A stretch of 64,000 nt of DNA from Cinnamomum chago (Eukaryota; Streptophyta; Magnoliopsida; Laurales; Lauraceae): contig CP142454.1 in the NCBI GenBank assembly GCA_038049695.1, forward strand, positions 75,183,501 through 75,247,500, given 5' to 3'. Position 1 is the stretch's first letter. The number at the start of each line of letters is the position of its first letter. Of this stretch, positions 20,402 to 34,800 are shown piece after piece. The position numbers were made by a program, and so were the translations under genes. The notes below the pieces were generated by a model that searched no databases, had not been told where the DNA came from, and saw nothing but the letters and a program-made list of their open reading frames with translations.

Positions 20402-21295
20402 CCCATATTCTTAAGAATTTCTTCTTTCAAATAACAAATTACAGATCTTAATATTTCCCATTCCTTTCAAGGCATTTTAGAATAATGAAAGCAGTGAATG
20501 TAGTTCCAATACATTTTTAAGTTTTGCACACAACACACATATATATAATCAATATCCAGTATGACGGAAACCTTCATGTGCAATCACTAAAATAATTAAT
20601 TATTAACAAAACTCAACCATAATGTAGTTTAGTGAAGACTTCATCACATGAATATTATACAAATGAACTCTCCCTGTGACAAAGTGTTATCACATCATAT
20701 TTCTTTTTTCTTCAGAGTCTCCTCCTATGCATGAAGCTTTTAATAATACTTGAAGTCTTGAACACAAGTACCCCTGTCTTTATTATTATCTTTTTGCTAG
20801 TAGAGGATATTTTTATTAAACAGCAGAAGAGAAGAGTTGCAAGTCTCACAAGATTTTCTAATTTTATGTGCATGCCGCACGTGATTGTCCTTTGAGTTTG
20901 CGTAAGCAGCTGCATCATTGTTGGTCAGGGTGTCACATGAGCCATATCAGTAACAGTAACATTTGAATCCTAGTAGTTTTTCTACTCTATCTCTCTATTT
21001 CCGAGGCAATGGAAGCTCTTCTTTCACAAGAATACTTACCCAGATCTTGAGGCAAAACAGCTTGCCATAAGCAGAGAAATCCACAGACTTCTGGAAAACC
21101 TGTTTGGACACTGAGTCAGCTACTTTTTTACTTGAATCCAGATTCCAGACAAACTTATTATCGAACCCCAGTGCTCAACCCCACCAGCAGGCTACAGCCA
21201 GAGCTAGTGACATCCATTTGGCCTGATGTTTTGTCACTATCCAGTACCAGGACACATTGATGGAATGGCCTATAAATAATTGATTTACATCAGTG
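20402..21295. other. Gene-free stretch
   Basis: AT-rich with no recognisable coding or repeat structure. Confidence 0.4.
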
Positions 21296-21305
21296 AGAAC
21301 CCATG

Positions 21306-21493
21306 TATTTATTTATTTATTTATTTATTTGGCTATGGGAGGGTACTGACTTTTTGGGTTGGACTAATCCGTCTGCACCCAAAAGAAAGCCGGATAAACT
21401 CCCATGTAGCCCCAGTGTGGTAATGCAATTTCGAACCTATAATTTTCGAGTGCAAACCGTAGTTATAGTCCAACTGAGTTACCCCTTAGGGTT
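21306..21493 (-). mobile_element. tRNA-type SINE, copy 1
   Basis: Same family as 24914-25085. The 10-bp target copy AGAACCCATG flanks it (21296-21305 and 21494-21503). The 3' tail is an (AAAT)n tract seen as ATTT repeats at about 21307-21330. Box B (GGTTCGAAATTGC-like) is recognisable on the minus strand. Confidence 0.85.
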
Positions 21494-21503
21494 AGAACCC
21501 ATG

Positions 21504-24000
21504 GTTTTGAAAGTTGGCGAATCTATTCATATTGGTCGTATTGGTGTGCATTAGTGCAATGTTGTTTTAGTAAGATCATAGCTCATGTCTGCTTGTCTTG
21601 GGCTGGATTGTAGATAGTATTTGCGTACAACATTTAGTGGTAGACCCAAAACTTTCATATGAGTGGGATGGATCCAAATGGGTAGTTGGATTTTGTGGAC
21701 AAATCTTAGATTTTCATAAGAGTTTTTGAGGCGGACTTGAAGTTTAATTTTTATATGGATTTTGAAGGCGGACCATAAGATTTCGTTCAAGTTTTGAATG
21801 TGGATCCAAGTTTGACAGGTGCGACCACCCCCATTCAAATGTACGTGGGTATGCCCCTGATCTAGCGTCCATCTCAAAGATAGTATCAACTGCAAATGAT
21901 ACGAGTTTTAATGGAATGTCACATTAACACTCTTATGTCCCCTGTATTATTTAAACCAGCCAAGCGGGGCTGGACCAATTAGAGACCTCCATCTTGGGAA
22001 GATAACGTCGAGAAAGCTCCATATCTGGAGAAACACATCTCCTCTGGAGAAACACATCTCCTTTCATAAGAGTGAAACTTCATTCCTAAAAGAAATCGCA
22101 TCCCCTCATGTAGGTAACTCGGGGATGATCCCTGGGCGGTAATGTAAAAAACAGGTTCAACCAATTGGGTGAACCCTGGTCTCATAGCCCTCTTTGTTTG
22201 AACTGTAGGTTGTAGGTATCATGTTTAAACCAATTTTATCGCAGTATTAATGCTCGGAAATAAATTTTTTAAAAAATAAATGAATCATTTATACCAAAAC
22301 CTTGAGGCATTAGTAAAGACAACACATAGTCTTTTCAATACTCCTTTTGGCGCAAAGTCATTCGGATTGGAGTTCAAACTCGCGACTAGTTGAATCTGAT
22401 AAATACTAACTAAATTTTCTTTAACTAACAACTCCTACAAAAACCTCGAGGCATGGGTAGATGCAGCATAAGTAGTTTTCAGTACTTCCTTCAGATAGAG
22501 CCCCCATCAACATTATATAGTGAGGCCCACCTCTTAGAGAAATTCGAGCTGCTCAAATAAATGCTCTTTTAGGGTATTTTCAAATTTCGTCCAATAAAAT
22601 AAATTGAAAAATAAAATAATAAACCTAAAAAGATAAGTGGTTTCAGTGACACACCCACAGTATTACACCCACATTATATATTGGTAATACAAAGAAAGGG
22701 AATTTGCCTGATGGGAAGGACCTTCATGGGAATGTGTGACCATATCCTACCTTTTCCTTATCCTTGCTACTTAATTTAGCACTGATGTTTATACATGCCT
22801 TATCCTGTTAACATAACAACTCACTCTCTCTGTATCTATCTATCTTTATATTTGATCTACGGGACAATCTTGTCCATAGAGATTTTGGCCATATTTATCT
22901 ATATGTCTATTTAGAGAGATTCTGCAAGGGAAAGAGAGATCTTGGGCATTGATCCAATTTATGTGTCTGGATTGATCTTTTATTTGGATGTATGCACCGT
23001 CCAATGGCAGAAGAGGTGGAGGATGGAAATATATCAATGAGATCTAGGGGAGTGCAAGATATCAATTCCACATTATATCAACCCCTTTAGTCATGGACTT
23101 CAAGTTTAACTGTGTTAGAGGACATCAACCTTTTTTCAATTGTAATCCAACGATGAATAATGGGTTAGATGAGCATCAAATTTGTGCCAGTGACAATTAT
23201 ATTGGAATGGATAGGGCCCGGGTAATACTACATTAGGGGTAGCTTGATCAAAGGCTTGCGAAGTCGATCAAGAAATAGGGTGAATGCAAATATTTCTTAT
23301 CTAAATATGGACCACCTGGGAACCCTCAATAATAAAGGTGGAAATTTCCTTGATCTCATATTCAATGGTGAGGGCAGGTCCAAAGTCAAATTTGGTCTCA
23401 TGTCATTAGGAGGAAAGGGGGTGTTACATTTGAGGGAGAGGAATCACAGGAATGGCCCAAGATGGTGTGCTTGCTAAGGAGATCAAAATCATATGCAAGT
23501 AAATATTTCCTTGTTGGCACAAACCCATTAACATTTCTTTGACCAATAGAAGAGATAACGTGGCTTGGTACATTGTACAAGATTCAAGAAAAGTTGCCAT
23601 GTGAATCCTACCATAAGTGGTATAGCTCCAAACCCCAATTACCTAAAAAGTTCTAACCTTTCAAAAATGGCTTAGACTTTTCCCTTAGCTATCAGTTTAT
23701 CTGCTTACAATTATCTCATCTGAAAGTCATAATTGTCTAATTAGTACAGATTTCTTAAGCAGCCCATCTTGGACTAGCCTGTCCAAGGACGATAGGATCA
23801 CACACATGCTCAAGGATCGATCCGTGGGCCCTCAAGTAAAGGCATCACTTATGTAACCACGAGTCCAAACACAGCAAAAATGTAAAAAAAATTAAATAAA
23901 TTCATGTACATAAATGCCAAACCAACGAGTGGGATTTATTTGTCTCACTCACTGATTTAAAATCTATAGCCCACCTATTAAAATCCAACAACTTAAAATA
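21504..24000. other. Gene-free stretch
   Basis: Short frames only. A 2 x 21-bp direct repeat built on TCTGGAGAAACACATCTCC lies at about 22024-22062. Nothing else is recognisable. Confidence 0.4.
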
Positions 24001-24092
24001 GGGGCTACAAGGGAGTTTATCCGGCTTCCCCTCTAGACCAGAAAGATTAATCAACCCAAAAAGTTGGAAAACCGCCTGTAGCAAAAAAAAAA
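24001..24092 (+). mobile_element. tRNA-type SINE, copy 2, 5'-truncated
   Basis: Starts GGGGCTACAAGGGAGTTTAT and runs through CCGGCTTCCCCTC to an A10 tail at 24083-24092. It equals the 3' half of the family consensus and lacks boxes A and B. Confidence 0.75.
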
Positions 24093-24913
24093 GTAAAAAA
24101 ATAAAAATATTGTTCCATGTCTTATTAAAGCTGGATGTTAGTTATTGAAAATATTATCTTCTTCACCCCCCAAGACATGCCATGAACAGTGAAGTCTGTG
24201 CCCCCAAAGACACCACTACCGAAAAGTCATGGAACAGCAATGTTTCACAAAAGATTATGTTTCCAATTACAGTGCAAATGGATTAACTCTAGCCGGCACC
24301 TGACTCAGCACCGACTCAGCTTGGTCAAAGTCAACCAAGGTATAGTCAAGGTTTATAACTTTGAATGTGAATGTCTCTAAATTATCATGACCAGCACCGT
24401 TAGATAAAATTTGTCTTACCAGTCACTGTCACAGGACCATTTCCACATTCACTGTAGAGAAAAAATTATCAAATTTCTTTAATTTGTTTTTAAGTCACAA
24501 GATTGTGTCCCAACTCCCAAAACATGTTATCCAAAATCACTTGAATGAGTAACCATCAACTTTATCAACAAAAACGGTATTTTTTTTTTGGGGGCGAATT
24601 GCAGGAATTTGCCAACTCTTGATCAGTTTCTTCTAAATGGAAACTCAATACAAATATTCTACGAGTACATGACAAAATAATTAAAAGAAATATATCCAGA
24701 TCTGGACTCAAATCTAACATTCTTGATTGGACCCAAACCCCAAATAATTTACCTTGATTATTATTACACATATCATTAGCACATTATCACATGTAACAAT
24801 TGTGTTACTATATTCTCCTGTAGATATGCGCTTTGTGAGAGTATGCATCCAGACCATTGCCAAAGGTGAGGCCCTACTAAATTTCACGCATGACAAATGG
24901 CACCGATGGGCCC
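24093..24913. other. Gene-free stretch
   Basis: AT-rich, no coding signature. Confidence 0.4.
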
Positions 24914-25085
24914 TTTTTTTTTTTTTTTGCTATCGGAGGGTTCCCAACCCTTTGGGTTGGACTAATCCATCCGGACCCAGAGGGAAGCCGGGTAAATCCC
25001 CTGTAGCCCTAGTGTGGTAGCGGAGTTTCGAACCCACAACCTCCGGGAGCAAACCGTGGTCCTAGGCCAACTAAGCTACCCAACC
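24914..25085 (-). mobile_element. tRNA-type SINE, copy 3, best preserved
   Basis: On the minus strand it starts GGTTGGGTAGCTTAGTTGG, with an A box (TAGCTTAGTTGG, 25067-25078) and a B box (GGTTCGAAACT, 25024-25034) at tRNA-like spacing. It ends in a poly(A) seen as T15 at 24914-24928. RNA polymerase III could start here. No clean target duplication was found. Confidence 0.85.
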
Positions 25086-25472
25086 TGAACACAATAAGTC
25101 GATAACCCTTTTTTTATGAGACCCACTTGGAGCCCTACCTATATGACCAGGGGGATCGAAATATCTCCCGCAACCCAACCGAACGGCATACCGTGATGAA
25201 AATGGAGGTTCCAATCAACATTCCAACCACTTGATCAACAACTTTTAAGTTTTCACCATCCAAAACAAGTACACAACCAATCCAATGATCTACTCCGTTA
25301 AGATGCATGCCAAATCTAAACCTAGGATCAATGAGTATAGGGGATAATCTACTTGGATCGATCACCACGTGGGACCCACTTACTGCCACCAATGAAGACT
25401 ATTCACCAAATATCTAGAAAAAACCACCCATGTGGAGAACCAACCAACGGGACACACAGATTCTTAAAATGA

Positions 25473-25480
25473 TATAAAAA
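25473..25480 (+). promoter_or_regulatory. Probable TATA box of the fructokinase gene
   Basis: TATAAAAA lies 168 bp upstream of the ATG at 25648. A start near 25505 would give a CT-rich 5'UTR of about 140 nt (TCCCTCTCCC repeats), common in strongly expressed plant genes. Confidence 0.5.
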
Positions 25481-25647
25481 TCAAAGCATGACCAAATCCT
25501 ACTAAAACATCATCTATTTATTCCTTGAGATCCTTCTTCCTCTTTTTCTTTCTCCTCCTCTCCCTCTCCCTCTCCCTCTCTACCTGTCAAACTTTCTCCC
25601 ACCAACTTCATCTTCTCCATCTCTCACCACCTCCTTCTCCTCCTTCC

Positions 25648-27154
25648 ATGGCCTCTGAAAACCACCACTCCTCTCATGGCCTAGTCGTCAGCTTTGGAGA
25701 AATGCTCATCGACTTCGTCCCAACAGTTTCTGGGGTCTCCCTAGCCGACGCCCCAGCCTTCCTCAAAGCGCCAGGCGGCGCACCCGCCAACGTCGCCATA
25801 GCCGTCTCCCGCCTCGGCGGCCACTCGGCCTTCGTCGGCAAGCTCGGAGACGACGAGTTCGGCCACATGCTCGCCAACATCTTGAAACAAAACGGCGTTA
25901 ACAACGACGGCGTCCTCTTTGATAGATCAGCTCGCACAGCTCTCGCATTCGTCACCTTGCGATCGGATGGAGAACGTGAATTCATGTTCTATCGCAACCC
26001 CAGTGCTGATATGCTTCTCACCCCATCTGAGCTCAATCTTGAGCTTATCAGAAAGGTATTGTAACTATGTTCCTTGATTCTAAGACACCCACTTTCTGAA
26101 ATCTCTGTTTTGATGATCTTGAGATTGAGATTTTTCATTATGGGGTGGTTACAGGCGAAGATTTTTCACTATGGGTCGATAAGTTTGATTGTAGAGCCGT
26201 GTAGATCTGCTCATATAAGAGCTATGGAAGTGGCTAAGGAAGCAGGGGCTCTGCTTTCCTATGATCCGAACCTCAGGTTGCCTCTGTGGCCCTCACCAGA
26301 TGAGGCAAGGGAGAAGATTTTGAGCATTTGGGAGAGAGCAGATATTATCAAAGTCAGTGATAACGAGGTTGAATTCCTCACTGGGTGCGAGGCTTTGAAT
26401 GATGATGCGATTATGTCTCTGTGGCATCCGGGGCTGAAGCTTTTGCTAGTCACCTTGGGTGAGAATGGCTGCAAGTACTACACTAAGGTTGGTTGGTGCC
26501 TTCAGAGAAACCATATCTCTATTTTTTTATTTATTTTTTTCCATGAAATCTTTGGAATCAGATCTTTTCCTCAAATGGGTGAAGTAGATTTCTGTCAATG
26601 ATCACTAAAGTGGGGTATTTCTCTTCTTCTCTTGGTTTAATTTGTTGGGGTTTGACTACTTTTACTCTTGTTTTACCACACCCCCAATGCCAATTTGAAA
26701 GGATTGTGAATCAGTTGTGATTTTTTATTAATGAGATCTTTGATTGGAAGCACAATGAAGCTTTTTAATCTTCTGGGGTTTTGTCAAAATGTAGGATTTT
26801 AAGGGAACGGTAGATCCATTCAAAGTCAATACGGTGGATACAACAGGTGCTGGTGATGCATTTATAGGTTCCCTGTTAAGCAAGCTAGTGGACAGCCAAT
26901 CTGTCATCGAAGTAAGTGATTTAATCTTCAATAGAAATTTACTATTATCAATCTCTGCTGCTGTTGCTACTGTTGTGAGATGATTTTCTTTTTTGACATT
27001 TTTCTTTTCTTCTTATGAATTGCAGGATGAGGGAAGATTGAGGGAAGTATTGAAATTTGCGAATGCATGTGGAGCAATCACTACAACCAAAAAAGGAGCA
27101 ATCCCTGCTTTGCCCACTGAAATGGAGGCTCTGGAGCTATTAAGAGGGGAATAA
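25648..27154 (+). CDS. FRK: Fructokinase (pfkB family), four exons
   Basis: Phosphorylates fructose to fructose-6-phosphate with ATP, feeding starch and glycolytic metabolism in sink tissue. Exons are 25648-26055, 26155-26487, 26795-26911 and 27026-27154; all introns are GT-AG and all joins are in phase 0, giving 328 aa, the normal length. pfkB signature 1 is [16 protein letters not shown] (residues 43-58). The substrate-site stretch [17 protein letters not shown] follows, then signature 2 [14 protein letters not shown] (262-275) with catalytic Asp268. There is no transit peptide, so it is probably cytosolic. The start was chosen because 25648 is the first in-frame ATG; upstream in-frame codons are a CT-rich leader. 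Exon 1 is GC-rich and the later exons are not, a common plant gradient. All key residues are intact. The gene is tail to tail with the DUF4504 gene. Confidence 0.97.
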
Positions 27155-28840
27155 AAAAAGACTACTACGTTTTTCTTCTCATTTATCTCATCTGCAAAAG
27201 GTGTTTTGTTGTTTACTTTCTCATTTACAGAGGACATGTTCACTTTCTCTGTTTTTTTTTTTTCTTTATTTAAAGAAATTACTTCTTTCTTTGTTTGTTT
27301 TGGTTTTTAACCCTATAAAAAGAGTGGAAGATTGCTTGCATCAATTTTAGATTCATGTGGATGGGAAGCTCAGATATGATGCTTGAGAATCTCCTATCTA
27401 TCTTTGATATTTTCTTTTATGTATGGAAAGTATGGGGTGATCTTGAAAGGTCCATTAGGCCTTTTTAATTGATTGGATGAGTTCTAGTAAGTTACGGAAG
27501 CAGATCAAATCATGACATCAGAGAGAGAGAGGGGGGTCACTATCTAATGATCGTAGTTCTATTAACTGATTAATCTTGAAATGGCTTAATGCATTATACT
27601 CATAGAAAATCAAGCACGCCACTTCATCTCATATTTCTCACCATTGGGTGGACCAAAGCAAGTATTCTTGCCGTGACCAATTATCTGAAATTTATTGCCA
27701 TGGTGCAGGAAGTGAGATGATCTCTTTACCAGTATCTAAGCCTTGTCCCATCAATTAGATGTCAGCTTAATGATGTTCAAAACCCAACAGGTCACAGCCA
27801 TTTCTTCTTTATTCGAGGCATGAAAGTGATCTCTCTCTCTCTATTTGGACCACCTATTACCAATCCTACCTGCTTACATTTTACTAACCTTCGCTCCAAC
27901 AATAAGTTGCCACCCGTACCAGTTTGACTCTGATTCTACTCACAGCTGAATCATGTCTTTTGGTTTGAGGTCCCAAATCAACTGTTTGGAGCTAGATATA
28001 CATAGTATCCAGTCCACCATTGGATCGGTGAATACTACCATGGATGGCAAATGATTCTTGGTAATTCTTGGTAATGATTCTTGGAAAAACCAAGAAAGTT
28101 TTCATAGACCGTTCTTGTAATTTATTTATTAAGCATCTATTTGTAGGCCACTAAACTTTGAGAATTTTTGAGGCATTTCTTGGTAATGCCCTAACAATGG
28201 TGCAGGGCAACAAATAACTGAGTCATTGATGCCATATATATTGAATCCTGCCCCAACCTTAAAATTTTCTCCTTTTTTTGGGTAAAGCCTCAAGATTCTC
28301 TCTTAATGGGCCTATGACATCCCCCTTTTGCTTTCATGTGATTACCAAAATTATACTTCACAATTAGTACCATTGAATGGGTACAGATTACATCTATTCG
28401 GAGGCCTGAATACAGGGTGATGCACCAGAAACAGTTAGGGCCCTAATTTGCATCTTTGAATAGAGGGGGGACACACTGCAAACTCGGTTCACTGGTAAAT
28501 GAGGGTTCATGTGTTTGGCTAACCCGACTTACTTGTAGGTGACTGTTGCTTTGTTTTATGGCATACATAACCAATTACAGGTAAACAGTGTTACAGAAAA
28601 TTTGATTTGATCATTAGACAGTGCTCGGTCAAACCTGGATGATAGTGATCATGTCATGGCATCGGCATATTGACCCATAAAAATCTCTACAGTAAATCTA
28701 GTTGCAGATATTATATTCCATGGTCTTTTTCTGAATTACAGAGTTCTTACAGAAAGTCGTTCCTTGTTGATGAGATCCATCAAACCTTGCCTTCTACTTA
28801 TTGAATAACAAATGGAAGGATAAAAATATTCCCCCAAGTA
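27155..28840. other. Shared 3' intergenic region between convergent genes
   Basis: Holds the 3'UTRs of the fructokinase gene and of the minus-strand DUF4504 gene. An AATAAA at 27150-27155 overlaps the fructokinase stop. No other gene or repeat is evident. Confidence 0.5.
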
Positions 28841-31800
28841 CTACAATGCGATGGATTGTGGATAGCATTCACTCACCTCCATACGCAAATACCTCCATGT
28901 CTGCTTGCATCTTTCAAACTTTGCTTGCATGTGGGTAAGAAATGCAACTGCCCATGGTTCGTTCTCTCCTCCCATGCTAAGATCATATGGCACTGTGAAA
29001 CTGCTCAAACACCAATATAGAGGCAGATTATAATCCTAATGTGTAGGCTTCTGATTAGTTTGCATGCAAGCATTTAAGTGTGTTCATCCACACAATATAA
29101 TGCTCGAAATAGAGCCAATGGTGTCCTTTGCCTTAGCTTGGCCAATTGGAAAACAGAAGGCAAAACTCAGTTGTGCCTATCCAGGCACAAATAGATAAGG
29201 GTGTGTACGATTACATACAAAATTTATATATGAATTGGTTTAATTCAATGTGTGAAATGTAAGCAAATAGAGGTGTTATCAACATAGAATTAGATACATG
29301 CAGGAAAATTTTAGCTTAAGAAAAGTTGGCCAAAAAAAATTAATAAAAGAGGATAATGTGGAAAACATCTCTACATTTTAAAGAAATTAAAACACCAACC
29401 AAAGTGAGCAGCTGAAAATGGAGTGCGCAAATTGCACCACCTTATCCCACTACGACTTGTGCCCATAAAGGGTTTGTTTGCCTTTAACGCATGGGATAGA
29501 TAAATGGTTTTACTTATGCAAATGTATGTGAAACACATTACCATGCCTTTAACACATTACCACTGCTTTACTAGAAATTTACTGAAAGTAAAGCAGTGGA
29601 AATTAGAATGATAAAAGGTTAAAGTTATTTATGTAATTAACAAGGAAAACCAACCTCAATAGTTCTTCTTGACAAGGCCCTTTACTTGATGCTTTGTTTC
29701 TGCAAATTATAACCACTTTTGTCTGTTAGTGCCTGTCTTCATGAACAAAATAGAAAACTTCTCTGAGGTAAGAATAAGAAAGCACCAAACCTGCCAACTA
29801 CAACTTTGAAGAGATTTAGAGCCTTGGTGGAGAGATTATAGACAGCATCCGCAACATGCTCCTTGCTAAACAAATACACTATCGGATAACCAAGAAGCCA
29901 TCTGAAACAAATGATATGAGAATGTAAAGATCACTATGGTTTAGAGTACAACAATGAAGTTGTGGGCAGTTCTCAGTGCTACACATGGAGGAAAAGGTCT
30001 ACTACATGTGAAGGAAAAGGTCACAAGGGTTTAAGAGTGTCCTACTAAAGGTCTACGTTGCTGTGACTGAAGAAAAGTTGGTAAAGATGAGATCCCTATA
30101 CTGTTAAGCTATTTTTAATGAAAAATTATCATTCGAGAAAAAAAAAGGAAAAAAAATAGAAGACAAGAATCTACCAAAGACTGATCACAACCAGAGGGAT
30201 ATATCATATATGGAAAGTCATCTCTTATCAGTTATCACAATTTAATGAGGAGGAAGACATCGAATGGCTAGGCACAAAAAACTTCAGTACACATGTTCAC
30301 TGTGAAAATAAAATTGGAAATCTTCTGATAAATGGCAGGGGCAGCATGAATGTTGTGCTGCAAGAAGTCCTTAACAAATTGAAATTGTTGATGCAAGAAC
30401 ATCCTAAACCTCATAGGATTGCATGGGTGAAGACTCAAGAGACATGCTGTTTTGATGACAAAGAGATGTCAGGTTGACAAAATATGCAAAATAGGACAGA
30501 GAAACAATACAATATAGCATATCATTTAAATTTGAAATACAATACAATACAATGTAGTCGGTCTTTTAACAATATAGTACATCTTATAATCAATACATGT
30601 AACAATATCGTCCATCATTAACATCACTGAAGCCTTGTCCCATCTATTCCAGTTTGCCTTATACTATACAGTATAATTATGCCATCAGGCTATTTATCTA
30701 TTAAAGCTACACAGTGCTTTGTGCCATTTTGTAGGGTACTGTGCTATTTTCATTGCCTCCAGCATTTCATGGCAGTCAATGAACTGACAAAGTGATTCTA
30801 GATCGTATGTACATGTGTGAGTGAGTATATGACCAACTAATTGTTCAGGTGCCATCAAGTACGGCAAAAAAATTACCCATTCAGGGTTGGCAGGGTAACT
30901 TCAGTATCCTGCATGCAGCTACTGAGGTCAATAAACACAGAAGATTGATAAGCAACAAGCTCACCAACATGAGATAAACCATCAGTCGCTTGTTCTGATG
31001 ATTCGACCCCTTCATTTTTCATTGGAAGAGGGACATCTGGTAAGGCATCATCTTTCATTTCATTAACAGAAAATGTTGACGAAAATAGCTTTTGAATAGA
31101 TGTGAGTTGTGATGCAACTATGTTCTGTTGTGTCTGTAACAGCATCTGCAAGAAAAAATAAGAATGTAATGGAGTCAGATTATAGTAGTCAACACATTGA
31201 TGATTTCGATGATATCAAAGCCTGTAAAGCACAATATACCCTTGGCGGATCCTGTTCAAGGTCCACAAATAGCAGTTGTGAGCAGGAGCTAAGGCTCAAC
31301 AGTGCATAATCAGCGAGCCCTTTGACATGTATCAAATAAATCATATCTTCTATGACCATTACTCTCAAAGGCTGTAAAACAGACGTCTCCTGTAGACCAT
31401 TGAGACCCAATCATGATAAGAATCCATAAAATGACGTGATAAAGAGTTTTGGAGGAGGTAGAAAACAATGTGCATCTTCCACAGCTCATAACTTCTGCCA
31501 ACTCATTACCCATGCACATGGTGATCACCATGCACGCCAATCTGAATCATCCAAACTGTGGGCTCCATTTAGATCGAGCACAAACCAGAAATCACATTGA
31601 ATGTTTGAACCTATGTGTCCAATATGTGGCCATCAAAGAAATGGTAAATACAAAATAGTCAAAAGTCCAAATTCAGTAGGTAAAATACGACAGTTAATTG
31701 TCTGATTCACATCAGCTTTAGGCCCACAAGGAGTATGATTTGAATAGGCTAGATTGGCATGAATGTACCCAACACGTACAATTTTGATATGCAGCATCGA

Positions 31801-34800
31801 GTTTGATTGAGGAATAAATCTTCTGAGTTTGTAATTCATTTCTGAGAAAAGAAAAGACAAGTCAAAAAACTCTTTTTTTTTTTCAAGATCTTGAACTCTT
31901 ATCAAGAACCTAATGGTTTGGGAAACTCGAGAGTTACACTTCAGGCTTCAACTGCTATGTTAAACCTAGGAGTTGTACTTAGGTTTTCCTCATGCACCAA
32001 TGGGTGATACAGACTTTCACCACACCATGAGAGAAACTCCCATTTGAAAGATACAAATCTGATATAGAGTCAAAATCCACATAGCTCCACTGTAAACAAA
32101 AAATTCTCCATCCTGAGGGTCTGAATCAGTCGCCTCTCCCTCAGAAAGCTCTCTCTCAGAAAGCTCTCTCTCTCTCTTGTTAATTTTATAAAAATAAGAT
32201 TTAAAAGATTGTTCATTGAGCATATCTAAATTTAGAAGAATAAGAAACAGGGATGCATCTTCAACATCCAAAAGGCAAGAAACAACACAGTAATATCCTT
32301 GGTGGCAAGCAAAGGAGATATGTTGCACACAAGTCTCCAAACAGAAAGGCTTCTCCACTATAGTCAATACAAGAAAAGCCTCAACCGGGGATGTAAATCT
32401 CTACCCAGAGACTAATTAAAAGCTCTACAAGTTGAGAGAGAAATAGGAAATGCAAAGAAGGTATGTGTTGTTTGCATGTATTTTGTTTTTTCCCCTATTT
32501 GACCCAATTAATTTTTCTTTTTATCCATGCACAAGCACAACCAATACCAAGTCTTGGGAAGTTTTTGTACGAAAAGTCGTAGGCTTCGTCTGTTGATTAG
32601 GGTTTAGTGTTATATTATTAGAAAAATCCAATGGGGAGGTAGTTTTTCTCATTTGCCACAAAAGAAAGTTCTCCAGCCATCTCCCATGGACAGACACACA
32701 GCAAGACAAAGCACGTCATTTGTGTTCCCTGTGCATGAGAATGGTTTTCTTTTGTATGCTTGGATACTTGGACATCAAAGTGAAGAGAAAATACTGCACT
32801 AAGATTAAGAAACCCAAGGAAAGTCTCCATATACCCCATGGAACATCATTGATTCCTGTAACGACATTGAAAAGAAAAATCTATTCCTTGGTCTGAAGGA
32901 AAATGTCTTAAACAAAGTAAGTTGTGTAAATGAAATGTGGTTCCATTTCAATCCATGATCCATTGATTTCCATACAGGGCAAGTGGCGAACAAAACTTGA
33001 AACTTGCAATACTAATAAAACAAGAGTGGTGCAACAGAATAAAAAATGACCAATAAGTTTCAGTAAATTGTATGTCACTAGAGATAAAATAGCAAATATC
33101 CAAATTGATTTGATATGCCCCATTAAATTATTAGAAGAGACATTTGAAGTTTGACCTTGTGGCAAAGATGGAGTAGTGCACATAAATTTTCTTGTAGTTC
33201 AGGCATCTTTCCACCATAATCCACCATAACAACCGGCCTTAGTTCTGTGCACAATGCTAAGATATCTGCCATGGAAATTTCTATATAATCAAAAAACATG
33301 ACATGAGGATATCAAAAAAAAATATAAATGATTGGAACTATCATAATTTGCAAGGAAATAACCCACAAATGGAGCATTGACACTTTTGAGTCATTTGACT
33401 CATGAAGTATCATCTGTAGTTCCACCGTGACAGTTTCAAAGAAGAAGTTAGGTTATATAGATTTTTTTTTCTCTCTTTTTGAGAAGCAACAGGTAATTTT
33501 CCTTAGGAAAAATAAGAAATTTTGGATAAAAAACAAGAGCAACGAGATGAAGGTTACAGTTTGACAAGCACTCGGCCAAGCACCTGCCAATCTCTCACAA
33601 TTCATAATACATCCCAAACAAAACTTTAGAGGCTAAAGCCCGTTCCATAATGCTTCGATTGGTAAAGAGCAAGAGATCTTTAAAGGAATTTATATGCCCT
33701 CGATGGTCCTTGTTCCTTAAATTCCTCTTCTTCCAAATTCCCGGCAAGTGTTAAATGAGATCAATTGCTAGAGAAAAATATACTTCCCACACATAAAGAC
33801 CTCCAGCCCATCCATCAAAAAGCTCATCAAGAGACCCATGCAAGGAAGAAGTAAATCCAATGAAGTGACGACTGACGACTGACGAGAGTATATGTAAAGC
33901 CTATAGAACCACATAATGGAGAAAAATATGACCATGTGATTCTTCTTTTCTTACATTTGATGCATCCATTCCGGACCAGTTTATCCTTTCTTTATGAGAA
34001 TTATGAGATGCTTGAGAGAATGATATCTCTTCCAAACTGCCAATTTCTTTCCCAATCCCTCAACAAATGGGCCCTAGGTAGAGGCATATAATGGGCCACT
34101 GCCAATAGCAAGGCCAATATACTTCAAGGAAGGTGACTCATAGACAAGCTGCATCAATACTCTCAACATTTGATGCAATCTGAGAGGGTAAAGCGCTCTC
34201 TCTGGTTGTTGTCTAACCAAAATTGTTGGCCAGAGGTTCGTGCTAGTCCAAGGTGAATCTAAACATGCAAAATCTCAAATCCATGTAGGTCTTGTCTTGC
34301 GGGTTCAGCTCCAATTAGGGAACAACATCATGACAATCATGGGAGATTAGGGGTTTGAAAGGTCTCCCAGTCATGGGGGACCCATGTATTAGCTCGTGGG
34401 GAAAAAGCCGATAAGGGGCATTAGAACTTCAAGCCTTTCTCCCATCAAACTCCCTTCTTGTCGACTTTGAGCCACCACCACATCCTGAAAAAGCCCAAAA
34501 GGGGCCTTGGGACTCTGTGTCTTCTCCAACCAGCCCTTTCCTCTTCAACTTCAAGTCTTCTCTCGACCACATTTTGACTAAGCATTTTCTCCCACCCTCT
34601 GAACCACTCCGGCATCAGTGCATTGGCATTGGTGGATCCCACTCTCTTAACTACTTAAAATAATACTTTTAATTTAATGTACAGCCATCTAAACTTTCTT
34701 GACAAGGTAGTGTTCTCAATGGACTTAATTAAGTCGGACTATATGTGCTTGAGCTCAATTTCCAATTTTATAATTGGGCTGCTCTCATTTGTATCTTTAG

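Noticed and set aside
25525..25647. N-terminal extension of fructokinase (a hydrophobic leader)
   Set aside because: The upstream frame has no ATG; it is CT-rich 5'UTR.
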